Source: Nitrosomonas marina
GTDB lineage: Bacteria > Pseudomonadota > Gammaproteobacteria > Burkholderiales > Nitrosomonadaceae
Reading direction: 5' to 3'
DNA length: 64,000 nucleotides
Assembly: GCF_900111605.1 (NCBI RefSeq)
Contig: NZ_FOIA01000002.1
Coordinates: forward strand, 1 to 64,000
The translations under genes were made by a program, and so were the position numbers. Below are positions 1 through 8,657 of the stretch, one piece after another. Below the pieces are notes generated by a model. The model worked only from the letters and a program-made list of their open reading frames with translations. It did no database searches and had not been told where the DNA came from. Position 1 is the stretch's first letter. Each line of letters starts with the position of its first letter.

Positions 1-134
1 TTGCCGTCAGGCAGTGGTGGAATGCGAAATGCAAAAAATTCATGCCACCAAATTGGAACAAAAATAGCGATTCTGAGTGTGAGCGGATTAAGACTGCGTA
101 ACAAAAGGAAAAAACATAGGGCGACTAGCTAAAA

Positions 135-156
135 CAGGCTAAAAAATATTAGCCTG
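135..156. terminator. Perfect 8-bp hairpin, possible terminator
   Basis: The arms CAGGCTAA (135-142) and TTAGCCTG (149-156) are exact reverse complements around a 6-base loop. There is no T-run to the right on the plus strand; on the minus strand the stem is followed by four T. It lies just after the possible gene tail at the window edge, so it may end transcription of an upstream gene. This is inferred from structure only. Confidence 0.4.
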
Positions 157-786
157 GAGGAGTAAGCTCGCTCTAAACTCTAGTAAACATGAAGTTTTGG
201 TTATTTTATCCGAAACAATACGTACAAGTGTTGTAACCTTGCTGTACCTGATATGAGTAACAATTTTATAATTAGCAGTTAAGCTGTTATTCATTGGTTT
301 TCCAACTTTGTTTCGGTGCGCTTTTCGAAGCATTTTCAGTTATCTGTGCAGGATGTTCCGTATTTCAGTTACAAAGAATTCTATTCCTGACTCCTGCTTT
401 TTTTGAATGGACTATCAAAACAGGCCCGTTCTTATCCCAATGAAAATATAACTATTAATCATTGGAAATTTTCATAATACTCATGCTAGACTAATACTAA
501 AGTATGAGTTAATTCAATAAATTGACAACATTATAAACAGGGTTATTTCGACGCAAGCACTCTAACATTAGCTCCGATTCTGCTTGTAACACGAAAGCAT
601 AAATCCCCCTGCTGATGAGTCATCGCAACTATTTCTGGTTCATTCACACGAAAATATTCACTTCGCGATCAGGCAGATTTCAATGCATGGAAGAAATTTT
701 TTTGAATTTATCGATAATGAAACGCATTAATTCTCCATAAAATTACTTTCCTGATAAAGCTGGATCATATTTAGATGATAAATTCA

Positions 787-811
787 TGTGGCCATTTACA
801 TGGTGGCCACA
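787..811. promoter_or_regulatory. Inverted repeat before the CheB-CheR-GGDEF-EAL gene
   Basis: TGTGGCCA (787-794) and TGGCCACA (804-811) form an exact 8-bp inverted repeat with a 9-base spacer. It lies 12 bases before a strong GGAGGGA ribosome-binding site at 824-830. If translation starts at GTG 835, the repeat is in the leader and could act as an operator or an RNA hairpin. If the upstream ATG at 775 is used, it is inside the coding region. The function is unknown. Confidence 0.35.
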
Positions 812-834
812 GGCCTGGCGCTTGGAGGGAACCG

Positions 835-3800
835 GTGAGAAGTAAAGATTTAAATAGAGCAAACACAAATAGTAGCAGTAACAATAATGTCAGGCTCGTT
901 GGTATTGGAGCGTCAGCCGGAGGGCTTGAAGCGCTGCGTGATCTCATGGAATCGTTGCCGGAATCAAATTGCTTGTCTTATGTGATTGCCCAGCATGTCT
1001 CACCTACACATGTGAGTATGCTGATAAACCTGTTGTCACCCTTGACGCACCTAACAGTTCAGGATTTAAAAGACCAGCAACTGCCGGAACCCAAAAATGT
1101 TTATATCACACCGCCGAATAATGACGTTATTTTGGATAAGGGACTGTTTCGTCTGGTAAAACCACAGCATTCTATTGGCCCAAAGCCATCCGTCAACCGA
1201 TTCTTTTTCTCGCTTGCCGACGAACTGAAAGAGCATGCCATTGGCATTATCCTGTCGGGAACCGGTTCCGATGGCGCATCCGGAATAAAAGCGATCAAAG
1301 AAGCCGGTGGAATTACCATAGCCCAAAATCCTGAAACAGCAAAGTATGACGGAATGCCGAAAGCGGCACTTCATACCGGAAGCGTGGATTTGACATTAAC
1401 TTCTTCGGACATTGGCAAGGTACTACCGCGCCTGCTGGATCACCCTACTGATTTCACAGAACTGCTGACGACCACGGAACACAAAACCGATGAGTACGGC
1501 CAGATCTACAATCTGGTGCGAAACTATACGGCGTTCAAATTGGACGCCTATAAGTCAGCCACAATCCAGCGACGGATAGCTAGGCGCATGAGCATTCTGG
1601 GAATCCACTCGCTGAGCGATTATGCCAAATACCTGAGAGCGAACAAGGAAGAAGCGCATCTTCTCATACGTGACACATTTATCAGTGTGACGTATTTTTT
1701 CCGGGACAAGGAGGCTTTTGCTGCACTGGAACTCATTATCGACAAAATTGTGAATTCCCAGGCTAATCACAACATCATACGCTGCTGGATACCGGGGTGC
1801 GCCTCGGGTGAAGAAGTCTACAGCATTGCAATGCTGTTTGAGGAATCGATTCTAAAACAACAGCGAGCTGACCTGCAATACATGATCTTCGCATCAGACC
1901 TGGACGATGCGGCCGTCGAACGTGCACGTGTAGCCCTTTACCCGATCAGCGAGCTTGAAACTGTGCCGAAACCGCTACTTGATGCATACACCGAAAAAGC
2001 GGGCGACCATCGCCGTATTCTGAAAAGCATCCGTAACCGGATTGTCTTTACACGTCAGAATGTCATTGAAGACCCGCCATTTGGTCGAATGGACCTGATC
2101 AGTTGCCGAAATCTTCTGATCTATTTGACGCCTGAAGCCCAAAAGAAGGTGCTGCAGGTATTTCACTATGCATTAAATAAAGACGGCTACCTGTTTCTCG
2201 GGAAATCCGAGAATCTGGACTTACACAAAGACCTGTTCCAAACGGTTAACGGTAAAGCACACATATATATGCCGAGCGGCGGAGCTGTACACTACTCCCT
2301 ACCGATTTCTCAAGAAGTGCCAACCGTATCTGTGGAGAAGAACAAATCCCTGATTAACGTCGCTACAAGTACCGATTACATCACCATGAGGACACTTGAA
2401 GAGCTGGCGCAATGTTATGCTCCTCCCTCGCTGGTCATTGACGAAAGTAACAGCATCGTGCATTTCGAAGGCAACCTGAAATCATTTCTGAATTTTCCCA
2501 AAGGCAGGGCTGAAATGTATTTGTTTGACATGATTCCATCTTCCCTGCGCACTGAGCTAAGAGCACTGGTGTACCGATGCCGCCGCAAGTCAGAACCTGC
2601 CGAAGGCTCCATCAGAACGGTTGAAATTTACGACAAGCCCTACCCTGTAAAACTGGTTGTTCGTCCATTAGAGCATGGAAAGGAATCATTGCTACTTGTC
2701 TCTTTCATTACCATCAATGAACAGCAGAATGAAAAGCCAAACCCAGGTACTGAAACGCTTGCCGAAGCAGAGCGTGACAGCCTGATAATCAACGAACTGG
2801 AAAAAGAACTTACAAATACACGCACGCACCTCAATATTGTGGTTGAGGAACTGGAAACATCCAATGAAGAGCTTCAATCGCTCAATGAAGAGATGCAGTC
2901 AGCTAACGAGGAGTTGCAGTCAACCAATGAAGAGCTTCAAACCTCGAATGAAGAGCTGCAATCAACCAATGAAGAACTGCTGACAGTCAACGAGGAACTG
3001 CAGGTAAAAACAGCCGAATTGGAAAAAACCAGTTCGGACCTCGTAAACGTGAAACAAAGCCTGGATTTTCCATTAATAGTCGTCGACAGACAGTTACGGA
3101 TTACCCAGACCAATAACGCGTGCAGCGAAGTCGCTGCACTGGACAGCGTCATGGAGAACAGCTCACTGAACAGTGTCCAGTGGTTAATTGAAATTCCCGG
3201 GCTGTACAACCAGGTACACAAGGTAATTCGGGAAAATGCCCGTTTCGAGAACAAAATCACACACCCAGAAACAGACAAAGTTTTTGAATTATACGTCATG
3301 CCATATTGCGACAGTCAGAATGAAATAGCGGGCGCTATTCTGCTGTTCAACAATATCAGTGCGCAGCATACCGCCGAGGCGGCGTTTCATGAAAGTGAAG
3401 TCAAGTTCAGCCAGGCAATGCAGCATGCTCCCATAGGCATCTGTTTGCAGTCAACCGAAGGGCAGTTTATGGATGTTAATCCTGCATTATGCGAAATTCT
3501 TGGCTATCCTCGAGAAGAATTACTGCGGCGTGATGTGTATTCTGTCACCCATTCAGACGATTTACAGGCCACATTAAGCTACGTCGATGAAATGCTTTCC
3601 GGAAAGATAGATAGCCACTATCTGGAAAAACGTTTTATTCATAAGAAGGGAAATATTATCTGGACAACCTTGCATAAGGCAACAATTAAGGACTACGCCG
3701 GCGCACCAAAATATTTTATTGCGTTGATTCAGGATATATCTGAACGTAAAAAATATGAAGAAGAATTGCGTCTTGCCGCGAATGTTTTTTCTAATGCCCT

Positions 3801-5436
3801 GGACGGCATCATCATCACCGATGATAAAGCTATCATCATAAAAGTCAATAAAGCATTCGAAAACATCCTGGGTTACAAATCCGAAGATGTTGTTGGCCAG
3901 CATACCCGAATTTTAAGATCGCACCGGCATGACGATGATTTTTACCGTGCAATGTGGCAGAAAATTCATAAAGAAGGATTCTGGCACGGTGAAATCTGGG
4001 ATCGACATAAAGACGGCCATATTGTTCCAGTATGGCTAAGTATTTCGGCACTAAAGGACCCGGCAGGTAAAACAGACCATTATATTGCTGTTATGTATGA
4101 TATCAGCGAGCAAAAGCACTATCACGAACGCATTAACCACCTTGCGCATTACGATGCATTGACGCAACTGCCTAACCGTGCCCTGTTTACTGAACGGCTG
4201 AAACATGCGCTGGCACAAGCCAAACGCAGCCAGACAAAGCTTGCTCTGTTGTTTATTGATCTGGACCACTTCAAGCAAATTAATGACACGCACGGCCATC
4301 ACATTGGCGATGAATTACTATGCAAGGTAGCTGACAAACTCACTTCAATCATGCGGGCGACAGATACCGTGTCCCGGCTTAGCGGGGATGAATTTACGGT
4401 GCTGATCGAAGATAATGTTAATGAAGACAAAGCGCGGATGGTTGCAGAGAAGATATTAAAAGCGATGGAAAGCCCTTTCGAGTTGCACAGTGGCGCAATC
4501 TACATTTCAGCCAGCATTGGGATTACGCTTTACCCTGATGACGGTGACGATATCGAGAGCCTGCTTAAACAGGCTGATCTCGCTATGTATCGCTCAAAAG
4601 AAGCCGGGCGTAACCATTTTCACTTTTATACGCACGAAATGTCCAAACGGGTCCAGGAACGCATGCGATTGTCGACTGATTTGCGGGAAACGTTGCAGAA
4701 AAACCAACTTCAGCTTTATTATCAGCCAATCATAGATTTCGGTTCCGGTGATTATGTCGGCGCCGAGGCTTTACTCAGGTGGAAACATGTCGACCTGGAT
4801 TGGATTCCTCCGGATAAATTCGTGTCCGTTGCTGAAGATAACGATCTGATTTTTACATTAGGTGAATGGGTATTACAGCAGGCATTTCAACAGATGAATG
4901 CATGGACTGAAGCAAACCTGAATCCCGGCATATTGTCTGTTAATGTATCCGGTAAGCAGCTGGTCTCTAACAATTTTCTGGCAACTATAGATAAAGCCCT
5001 GAGTACTACCAAATGCTCACCTGAAACTGTTACGCTTGAAATTACCGAGAGTGTCATCATGAAGGAAAGCGATGGCGCAAGCTCCACATTGAATCGATTA
5101 CGCGATTTGGGATTCGGGATCGCAATTGATGATTTTGGTACTGGATATTCATCGCTCAGTTATTTAAAACGTCTGCCTGTCACTAAATTAAAATTAGATA
5201 AATCGTTTGTTCAGGACCTGCCCGACGATACTAATGATGTAGCAATTGCGCGAGCTATCCTGAGTATGGGGAAATCACTTGGACTTGAAGTCATTGCAGA
5301 AGGCGTTGAATCCAGTGAGCAGCATGATTTTTTACAAATGGAGAAATGCAAATTCGGTCAGGGATATTATTATGCCAAGCCAATGCCAGCAGAAAAATTC
5401 AAGAAGCACTTGATGAAACTCTCTGCGGGAACCTAG
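835..5436 (+). CDS. CheB-CheR-PAS-GGDEF-EAL multidomain signalling protein
   Basis: A fusion of about 1533 residues. A CheB-type methylesterase domain comes first (about 20-205), with the Ser27, His54 and Asp146 triad visible (GASAGG, AQH and GSDGASG contexts). A CheR methyltransferase follows (about 220-480; SAM-binding GCASGEE at 321-327). Then come a long SNEELQS-type coiled coil (653-740), three PAS-like segments (745-1095), a GGDEF domain whose signature reads SGDEF (1183) and an EAL domain with the EAL, DDFGTGYSS and EGVE motifs intact. It probably couples adaptation-like modification chemistry or PAS sensing to c-di-GMP synthesis and breakdown in the cytoplasm. I prefer GTG 835 because GGAGGGA lies 4 bases before it; an ATG at 775 is the alternative but adds an unlikely N-terminus. 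No receiver domain or transmembrane segment was seen. Confidence 0.9.
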   Translation: MRSKDLNRANTNSSSNNNVRLVGIGASAGGLEALRDLMESLPESNCLSYVIAQHVSPTHVSMLINLLSPLTHLTVQDLKDQQLPEPKNVYITPPNNDVILDKGLFRLVKPQHSIGPKPSVNRFFFSLADELKEHAIGIILSGTGSDGASGIKAIKEAGGITIAQNPETAKYDGMPKAALHTGSVDLTLTSSDIGKVLPRLLDHPTDFTELLTTTEHKTDEYGQIYNLVRNYTAFKLDAYKSATIQRRIARRMSILGIHSLSDYAKYLRANKEEAHLLIRDTFISVTYFFRDKEAFAALELIIDKIVNSQANHNIIRCWIPGCASGEEVYSIAMLFEESILKQQRADLQYMIFASDLDDAAVERARVALYPISELETVPKPLLDAYTEKAGDHRRILKSIRNRIVFTRQNVIEDPPFGRMDLISCRNLLIYLTPEAQKKVLQVFHYALNKDGYLFLGKSENLDLHKDLFQTVNGKAHIYMPSGGAVHYSLPISQEVPTVSVEKNKSLINVATSTDYITMRTLEELAQCYAPPSLVIDESNSIVHFEGNLKSFLNFPKGRAEMYLFDMIPSSLRTELRALVYRCRRKSEPAEGSIRTVEIYDKPYPVKLVVRPLEHGKESLLLVSFITINEQQNEKPNPGTETLAEAERDSLIINELEKELTNTRTHLNIVVEELETSNEELQSLNEEMQSANEELQSTNEELQTSNEELQSTNEELLTVNEELQVKTAELEKTSSDLVNVKQSLDFPLIVVDRQLRITQTNNACSEVAALDSVMENSSLNSVQWLIEIPGLYNQVHKVIRENARFENKITHPETDKVFELYVMPYCDSQNEIAGAILLFNNISAQHTAEAAFHESEVKFSQAMQHAPIGICLQSTEGQFMDVNPALCEILGYPREELLRRDVYSVTHSDDLQATLSYVDEMLSGKIDSHYLEKRFIHKKGNIIWTTLHKATIKDYAGAPKYFIALIQDISERKKYEEELRLAANVFSNALDGIIITDDKAIIIKVNKAFENILGYKSEDVVGQHTRILRSHRHDDDFYRAMWQKIHKEGFWHGEIWDRHKDGHIVPVWLSISALKDPAGKTDHYIAVMYDISEQKHYHERINHLAHYDALTQLPNRALFTERLKHALAQAKRSQTKLALLFIDLDHFKQINDTHGHHIGDELLCKVADKLTSIMRATDTVSRLSGDEFTVLIEDNVNEDKARMVAEKILKAMESPFELHSGAIYISASIGITLYPDDGDDIESLLKQADLAMYRSKEAGRNHFHFYTHEMSKRVQERMRLSTDLRETLQKNQLQLYYQPIIDFGSGDYVGAEALLRWKHVDLDWIPPDKFVSVAEDNDLIFTLGEWVLQQAFQQMNAWTEANLNPGILSVNVSGKQLVSNNFLATIDKALSTTKCSPETVTLEITESVIMKESDGASSTLNRLRDLGFGIAIDDFGTGYSSLSYLKRLPVTKLKLDKSFVQDLPDDTNDVAIARAILSMGKSLGLEVIAEGVESSEQHDFLQMEKCKFGQGYYYAKPMPAEKFKKHLMKLSAGT

Positions 5437-5627
5437 TGCTCTTTCAATATCATAGTGATAGAGTACTAATCGAGCACGCATATCTGTTTATCTGGATTAA
5501 ATGCGATAGTTTGGATGACCCCAATCTACTAAAAAGTGGACACAAGCATGTTTTATCTGAAATATGACATTCGGCTTTTTGTTATAACATGGTTACAATA
5601 ATTAACAAACAGGCCTGATGTCCGTCT

Positions 5628-6755
5628 ATGTTTCACCATCAAGACTCACTTGAAGCACTGAATCGACACCTTCCCCTGAAACAAAAAATTGTCAGCGCTC
5701 ATCGCGTTATCAAGGACAAATTCAACTTCATCGCACGCATTGCGATTACATTATACGACCCCGAATCCCGTATAATAAAAACCTACGTCGATAGCAGCGG
5801 ATGCGATCAGCCACTCAAACATTATGAAACCTCTTTGGACAAGGCCGGGTCTCTGAAGGCAATTCTGGACAGAGAAAGGCCACGCGTTGTCAACAATCTT
5901 GTTACATTTGATAACAATGAACATGAACATACTCGGCGCATTGGCCATCAGGGATACGCCGCAAGCTACACCATGCCCATGTTTCACAGTGGCAGCTTTT
6001 TCGGTTTTTTGTTTTTCAATTCATACCAGCCTGATGTGTTCGATGAAAAAACACTCAAAGACCTGGATGTATTTGGTCACCTGATTTCACTGATTGTCAT
6101 TAACGAACTGTCCACGCTCAGCGTTATGGATGCGGCAATCAAAACCACGAGCGACATTACCCATTTACGCGACCCGGAAACCGGCAGTCATCTCGATCGC
6201 ATGTCGCGATACAGTCGTCTTATCGCACAGTCGCTGGCCGATAAATATGAACTGAACGACGAATACATCGAACATGTTTTTATGTTTTCACCTTTACACG
6301 ATATCGGCAAAATTGCCATCCCTGATACGATTCTTTTGAAACCCGGGCCGCTTGATGAAAAAGAGCGGGCAATGATGAATACCCATACCACTATTGGCCG
6401 GTCCATGATCGACAGTATTGTTGCAAACTTTAAGCTCGACGGCATCGAGCAAATCGCTGTATTGAAAAACATCGCAGAATTCCATCATGAGGCGATCAAC
6501 GGCAGCGGCTATCCCAGTGGCAAAAAAAATTCAGAAATACCGCTTGAAGCGCGGATCGTGGCTGTCGCAGACGTATTTGATGCATTAACATCCTGCCGTC
6601 CTTATAAAGATGCCTGGAGCAATGACAAGGCTTTTGATCTTCTCAAACGGCTTGCAGGCGAGAAACTTGACAGTGATTGTGTCAATGCATTGATAGAAAA
6701 CAAAGCTGAAGTAGAACAGATTCAATCACAATTTCAGGAAGATATTTTTGGTTAA
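5628..6755 (+). CDS. GAF/HD-GYP c-di-GMP phosphodiesterase-like protein
   Basis: 375 residues. The first half (about 20-165) looks like a GAF sensor. The second half is an HD-GYP domain with His224-Asp225 (LHDIGK), His286-His287 and the Gly294-Tyr295-Pro296 signature, so the metal site is intact. HD-GYP enzymes hydrolyse c-di-GMP to pGpG or GMP. It follows the GGDEF-EAL fusion by 190 bases on the same strand, so the two may act in one circuit. It is clearly paralogous to the HD-GYP protein at 32411-33562 over its whole length, including a shared ASYTMP segment in the GAF part. There is no membrane segment, so it should be cytoplasmic. Confidence 0.88.
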   Translation: MFHHQDSLEALNRHLPLKQKIVSAHRVIKDKFNFIARIAITLYDPESRIIKTYVDSSGCDQPLKHYETSLDKAGSLKAILDRERPRVVNNLVTFDNNEHEHTRRIGHQGYAASYTMPMFHSGSFFGFLFFNSYQPDVFDEKTLKDLDVFGHLISLIVINELSTLSVMDAAIKTTSDITHLRDPETGSHLDRMSRYSRLIAQSLADKYELNDEYIEHVFMFSPLHDIGKIAIPDTILLKPGPLDEKERAMMNTHTTIGRSMIDSIVANFKLDGIEQIAVLKNIAEFHHEAINGSGYPSGKKNSEIPLEARIVAVADVFDALTSCRPYKDAWSNDKAFDLLKRLAGEKLDSDCVNALIENKAEVEQIQSQFQEDIFG

Positions 6756-7008
6756 TGACTGCCGGAATCGTGCGCTTTCAAGTAGAACAATCCATTTCAT
6801 TCCTGCAGCAGGTTGGTTAAAGCACCACTGATACAGCACAATTCTACATTCTACAAATCCTGTCAAAAAAATTTGCTAAACCGGAAACGCAAATTTGCCG
6901 CTTATATCTGTCGATTTAATCCTTAACGGGGATGGCGTAAAATAACCCTATTTGGCAGATAGGAATAGACCATTCATATTTACAACAGACCTAGAACAGT
7001 ACCATTTT

Positions 7009-7410
7009 ATGACATCTGAATTGACAGCTATCACGAATGAATTTCGTGCGCGTTTGCCTGATTTGCTGGCATTGTATCTTTTTGACAATCATGCTGCAGA
7101 CAAGGCATCGTCACCGGGCAATATTGAACTGGCGGTTTTGATGAGCCGCAATATAGATACGATTGAATTATCGAAGTTGAAGCTGTGCTTAGCGAACCGT
7201 TTTAGTCATGAGATAATGCTTGTAGATTTACGTTCGCTCGGTGTTGTCTTGCAGTACCAGATTATTACAACTGGTCGCCGTATATGGACGCGCGACGCAC
7301 AGGCGGCAATTTATGAAAGTATCATCCTGAGTGAAAAAACTGAATTTAACATGCAGCGACAGTATTTATTGACCGGAATTGTATGGAAGAACAGCGTGTA
7401 TGGCAGATGA
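7009..7410 (+). CDS. MntA-like minimal nucleotidyltransferase, antitoxin-type, degenerate
   Basis: About 133 residues from ATG 7009; a TTG at 6952 would add 19 residues. It resembles the minimal nucleotidyltransferase MntA, which in the type VII HepT/MntA systems AMPylates and silences the HepT RNase. The usual GS...DxD active-site signature is not intact here. The GS position reads Asp26-Asn27, and the paired aspartates read Asn38-Ile-Glu40; only the later Asp73 (LVDL) remains. It overlaps the HepT-like gene by 11 bases, which is the normal arrangement. The altered residues suggest it may bind but not modify its partner. Confidence 0.7.
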   Translation: MTSELTAITNEFRARLPDLLALYLFDNHAADKASSPGNIELAVLMSRNIDTIELSKLKLCLANRFSHEIMLVDLRSLGVVLQYQIITTGRRIWTRDAQAAIYESIILSEKTEFNMQRQYLLTGIVWKNSVYGR

Positions 7411-7822
7411 TGTTTTGTTGAAGAAAACAGCCGCAATTCAATATTGTGTCGCACGTGCCCGGGAAACATATTTGCACGACCCAGTCGGTTTCTCGAACGA
7501 TGATATCCAGCAGGATACAGCTATCCTCAATATACAGCGCGCCAATGAGGCGGTACTGGATTTGGGGAAACACCTGGTCCGGCGCGAAAAACTGGGTTCG
7601 CCCCAAAGTGCGCATGATGTTTTTACCTTGCTGGTAAAAGCCGGCTGGATACCCGCCACAATGGCTGCAACACTCCAAAACATGGTCGGATTTCGCAGTA
7701 TTGCAGTGCATGGCTATCAATCGCCACAACTTGCAGCGACCATTGCAATTATCGAGCACCATCTGGATGCGTTCTTGCTGTATTCAAAAACAGTACTATC
7801 ACATGACATGAATCAGTATTGA
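7400..7822 (+). CDS. HepT-like RNase toxin (DUF86 family)
   Basis: 140 residues from ATG 7400, overlapping the nucleotidyltransferase gene by 11 bases. All-helical composition and the C-terminal R-X4-H-X-Y signature (Arg99, His104, Tyr106) match HepT/HEPN RNases. In that family Arg and His are catalytic and the Tyr is the residue AMPylated by MntA. The toxin motif is therefore intact while the partner's active site is altered. A TTG at 7379 is an alternative start, but ATG 7400 gives the usual HepT N-terminus. Confidence 0.78.
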   Translation: MADDVLLKKTAAIQYCVARARETYLHDPVGFSNDDIQQDTAILNIQRANEAVLDLGKHLVRREKLGSPQSAHDVFTLLVKAGWIPATMAATLQNMVGFRSIAVHGYQSPQLAATIAIIEHHLDAFLLYSKTVLSHDMNQY

Positions 7823-7919
7823 ACATATGAATACGTTTGTTTAATTGTGGTTTGTTTAATTGTTCAGGTCAAATCGATACAGTTCAAAATATTCATTTTT
7901 CAACAGGAGTTTTTTTCGT

Positions 7920-8261
7920 ATGAAATATATCGCTGCAATTCTGAGTGGTCTGATACTGATACAAGCATCAGGACATGCGGGATCTCTCGTCAATGGTCAT
8001 TGGACACCCGCACATTGCGGCGCGGAACCTGAACCACCTGTTATCAACACAACCAATATAGAAAACTTCAACCGCAGTGTTGATGCGATAAATGCCTGGC
8101 AGGATCGTGCCCTGGAATATCATACCTGCATGGTCAAAGAAGCCAATGCAGACAATGAGCTCATTACCCATACCGCCAATCAGGCACAAGCTCGATTGCA
8201 GGCTGAAATCAATCGAGTAAATGCTGAAGCTGACAAAGTGAGAAGCGAGCTGAATAAATAA
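7920..8261 (+). CDS. Small exported protein with two cysteines
   Basis: 113 residues from ATG 7920, with a ribosome-binding site (AGGAG) about ten bases upstream; an in-frame ATG at 7860 is less likely because it would bury the signal peptide. The first 20 residues form a typical Sec signal peptide ending near SGHAG. The mature part has a GHWTPAHCG segment, a second cysteine in YHTCM (the two could form a disulfide), and a charged helical tail rich in Glu, Asn and Ala that could be a short coiled coil. The family is not recognised; a periplasmic location is inferred. Confidence 0.7.
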   Translation: MKYIAAILSGLILIQASGHAGSLVNGHWTPAHCGAEPEPPVINTTNIENFNRSVDAINAWQDRALEYHTCMVKEANADNELITHTANQAQARLQAEINRVNAEADKVRSELNK

Positions 8262-8392
8262 CCGTCGCGTTAATTAATTTGTCGAATGCGGCGTTGCTAT
8301 AAACCGCTTGCCTGTAATTTTTTTCGCATCGTATGTTGCACCGGAGCTGTATTACAATATCAGCATATCCAACACTTTCCTGGTATTTCTCG

Positions 8393-8625
8393 ATGACACA
8401 TGCATATTTTGGGCATGATACAGATATAGGTATTAACGGCTGTGGTGAAACAATTGGGCAATCCTTTGAAAAGCACGCATCCTTTGCGGCACGTAGCATT
8501 TCTGCGACCCAAAATCTGCATTAAAGGTTAGCCGTATACGTTATCAAATGAAAAAAAACCGGGGAGATTTACTTGCTATCGTCAGCAGCGTGCCGCATAT
8601 TATAGCCAAATGGGCAAAACGTTAA
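8393..8625 (+). pseudogene. Decayed archease gene
   Basis: The first frame from ATG 8393 (43 codons to a TAA at 8522-8524) reads HAYFGHDTDIGI followed by a G..ETI..SFEKHASFAA pattern, which matches the N-terminus of archease (H-x-A-D-I-G-I then an F-E-x-A-A helix). Similarity then seems to continue in another frame, as CDPKSALKVSRIR and GDLLAIV, ending at 8625. Archeases normally have about 140 residues and support the RNA ligase RtcB. Here the gene is frameshifted, its C-terminal half is barely recognisable, and no rtcB is nearby. I inferred the family from motif resemblance alone. Confidence 0.5.
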
Positions 8626-8657
8626 TTTAAATAGCAAACCACACAGAACACATATAC

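Larger units (their letters stand above)
1..834. other. Window edge and long leader without a confident gene
   Basis: No convincing complete gene is visible. The first bases may hold the tail of a gene: one frame is open from the window edge to a TAG at 65-67 with a charged, helical composition, but 21 codons are too few to identify. A minus-strand frame of 64 codons (139-333) has no recognisable motif and was not called. The stretch 360-770 is AT-rich and probably contains the promoter of the large signalling gene that follows, but no clear -35/-10 pair could be chosen. Confidence 0.4.

Noticed and set aside
139-333. 64-codon minus-strand open frame near the window start
   Set aside because: No motif, no clear ribosome-binding site and AT-rich surroundings; likely chance.
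8209-8499. 96-codon minus-strand open frame opposite the archease remnant
   Set aside because: It overlaps the end of the exported-protein gene and the archease frame, and has no recognisable features.
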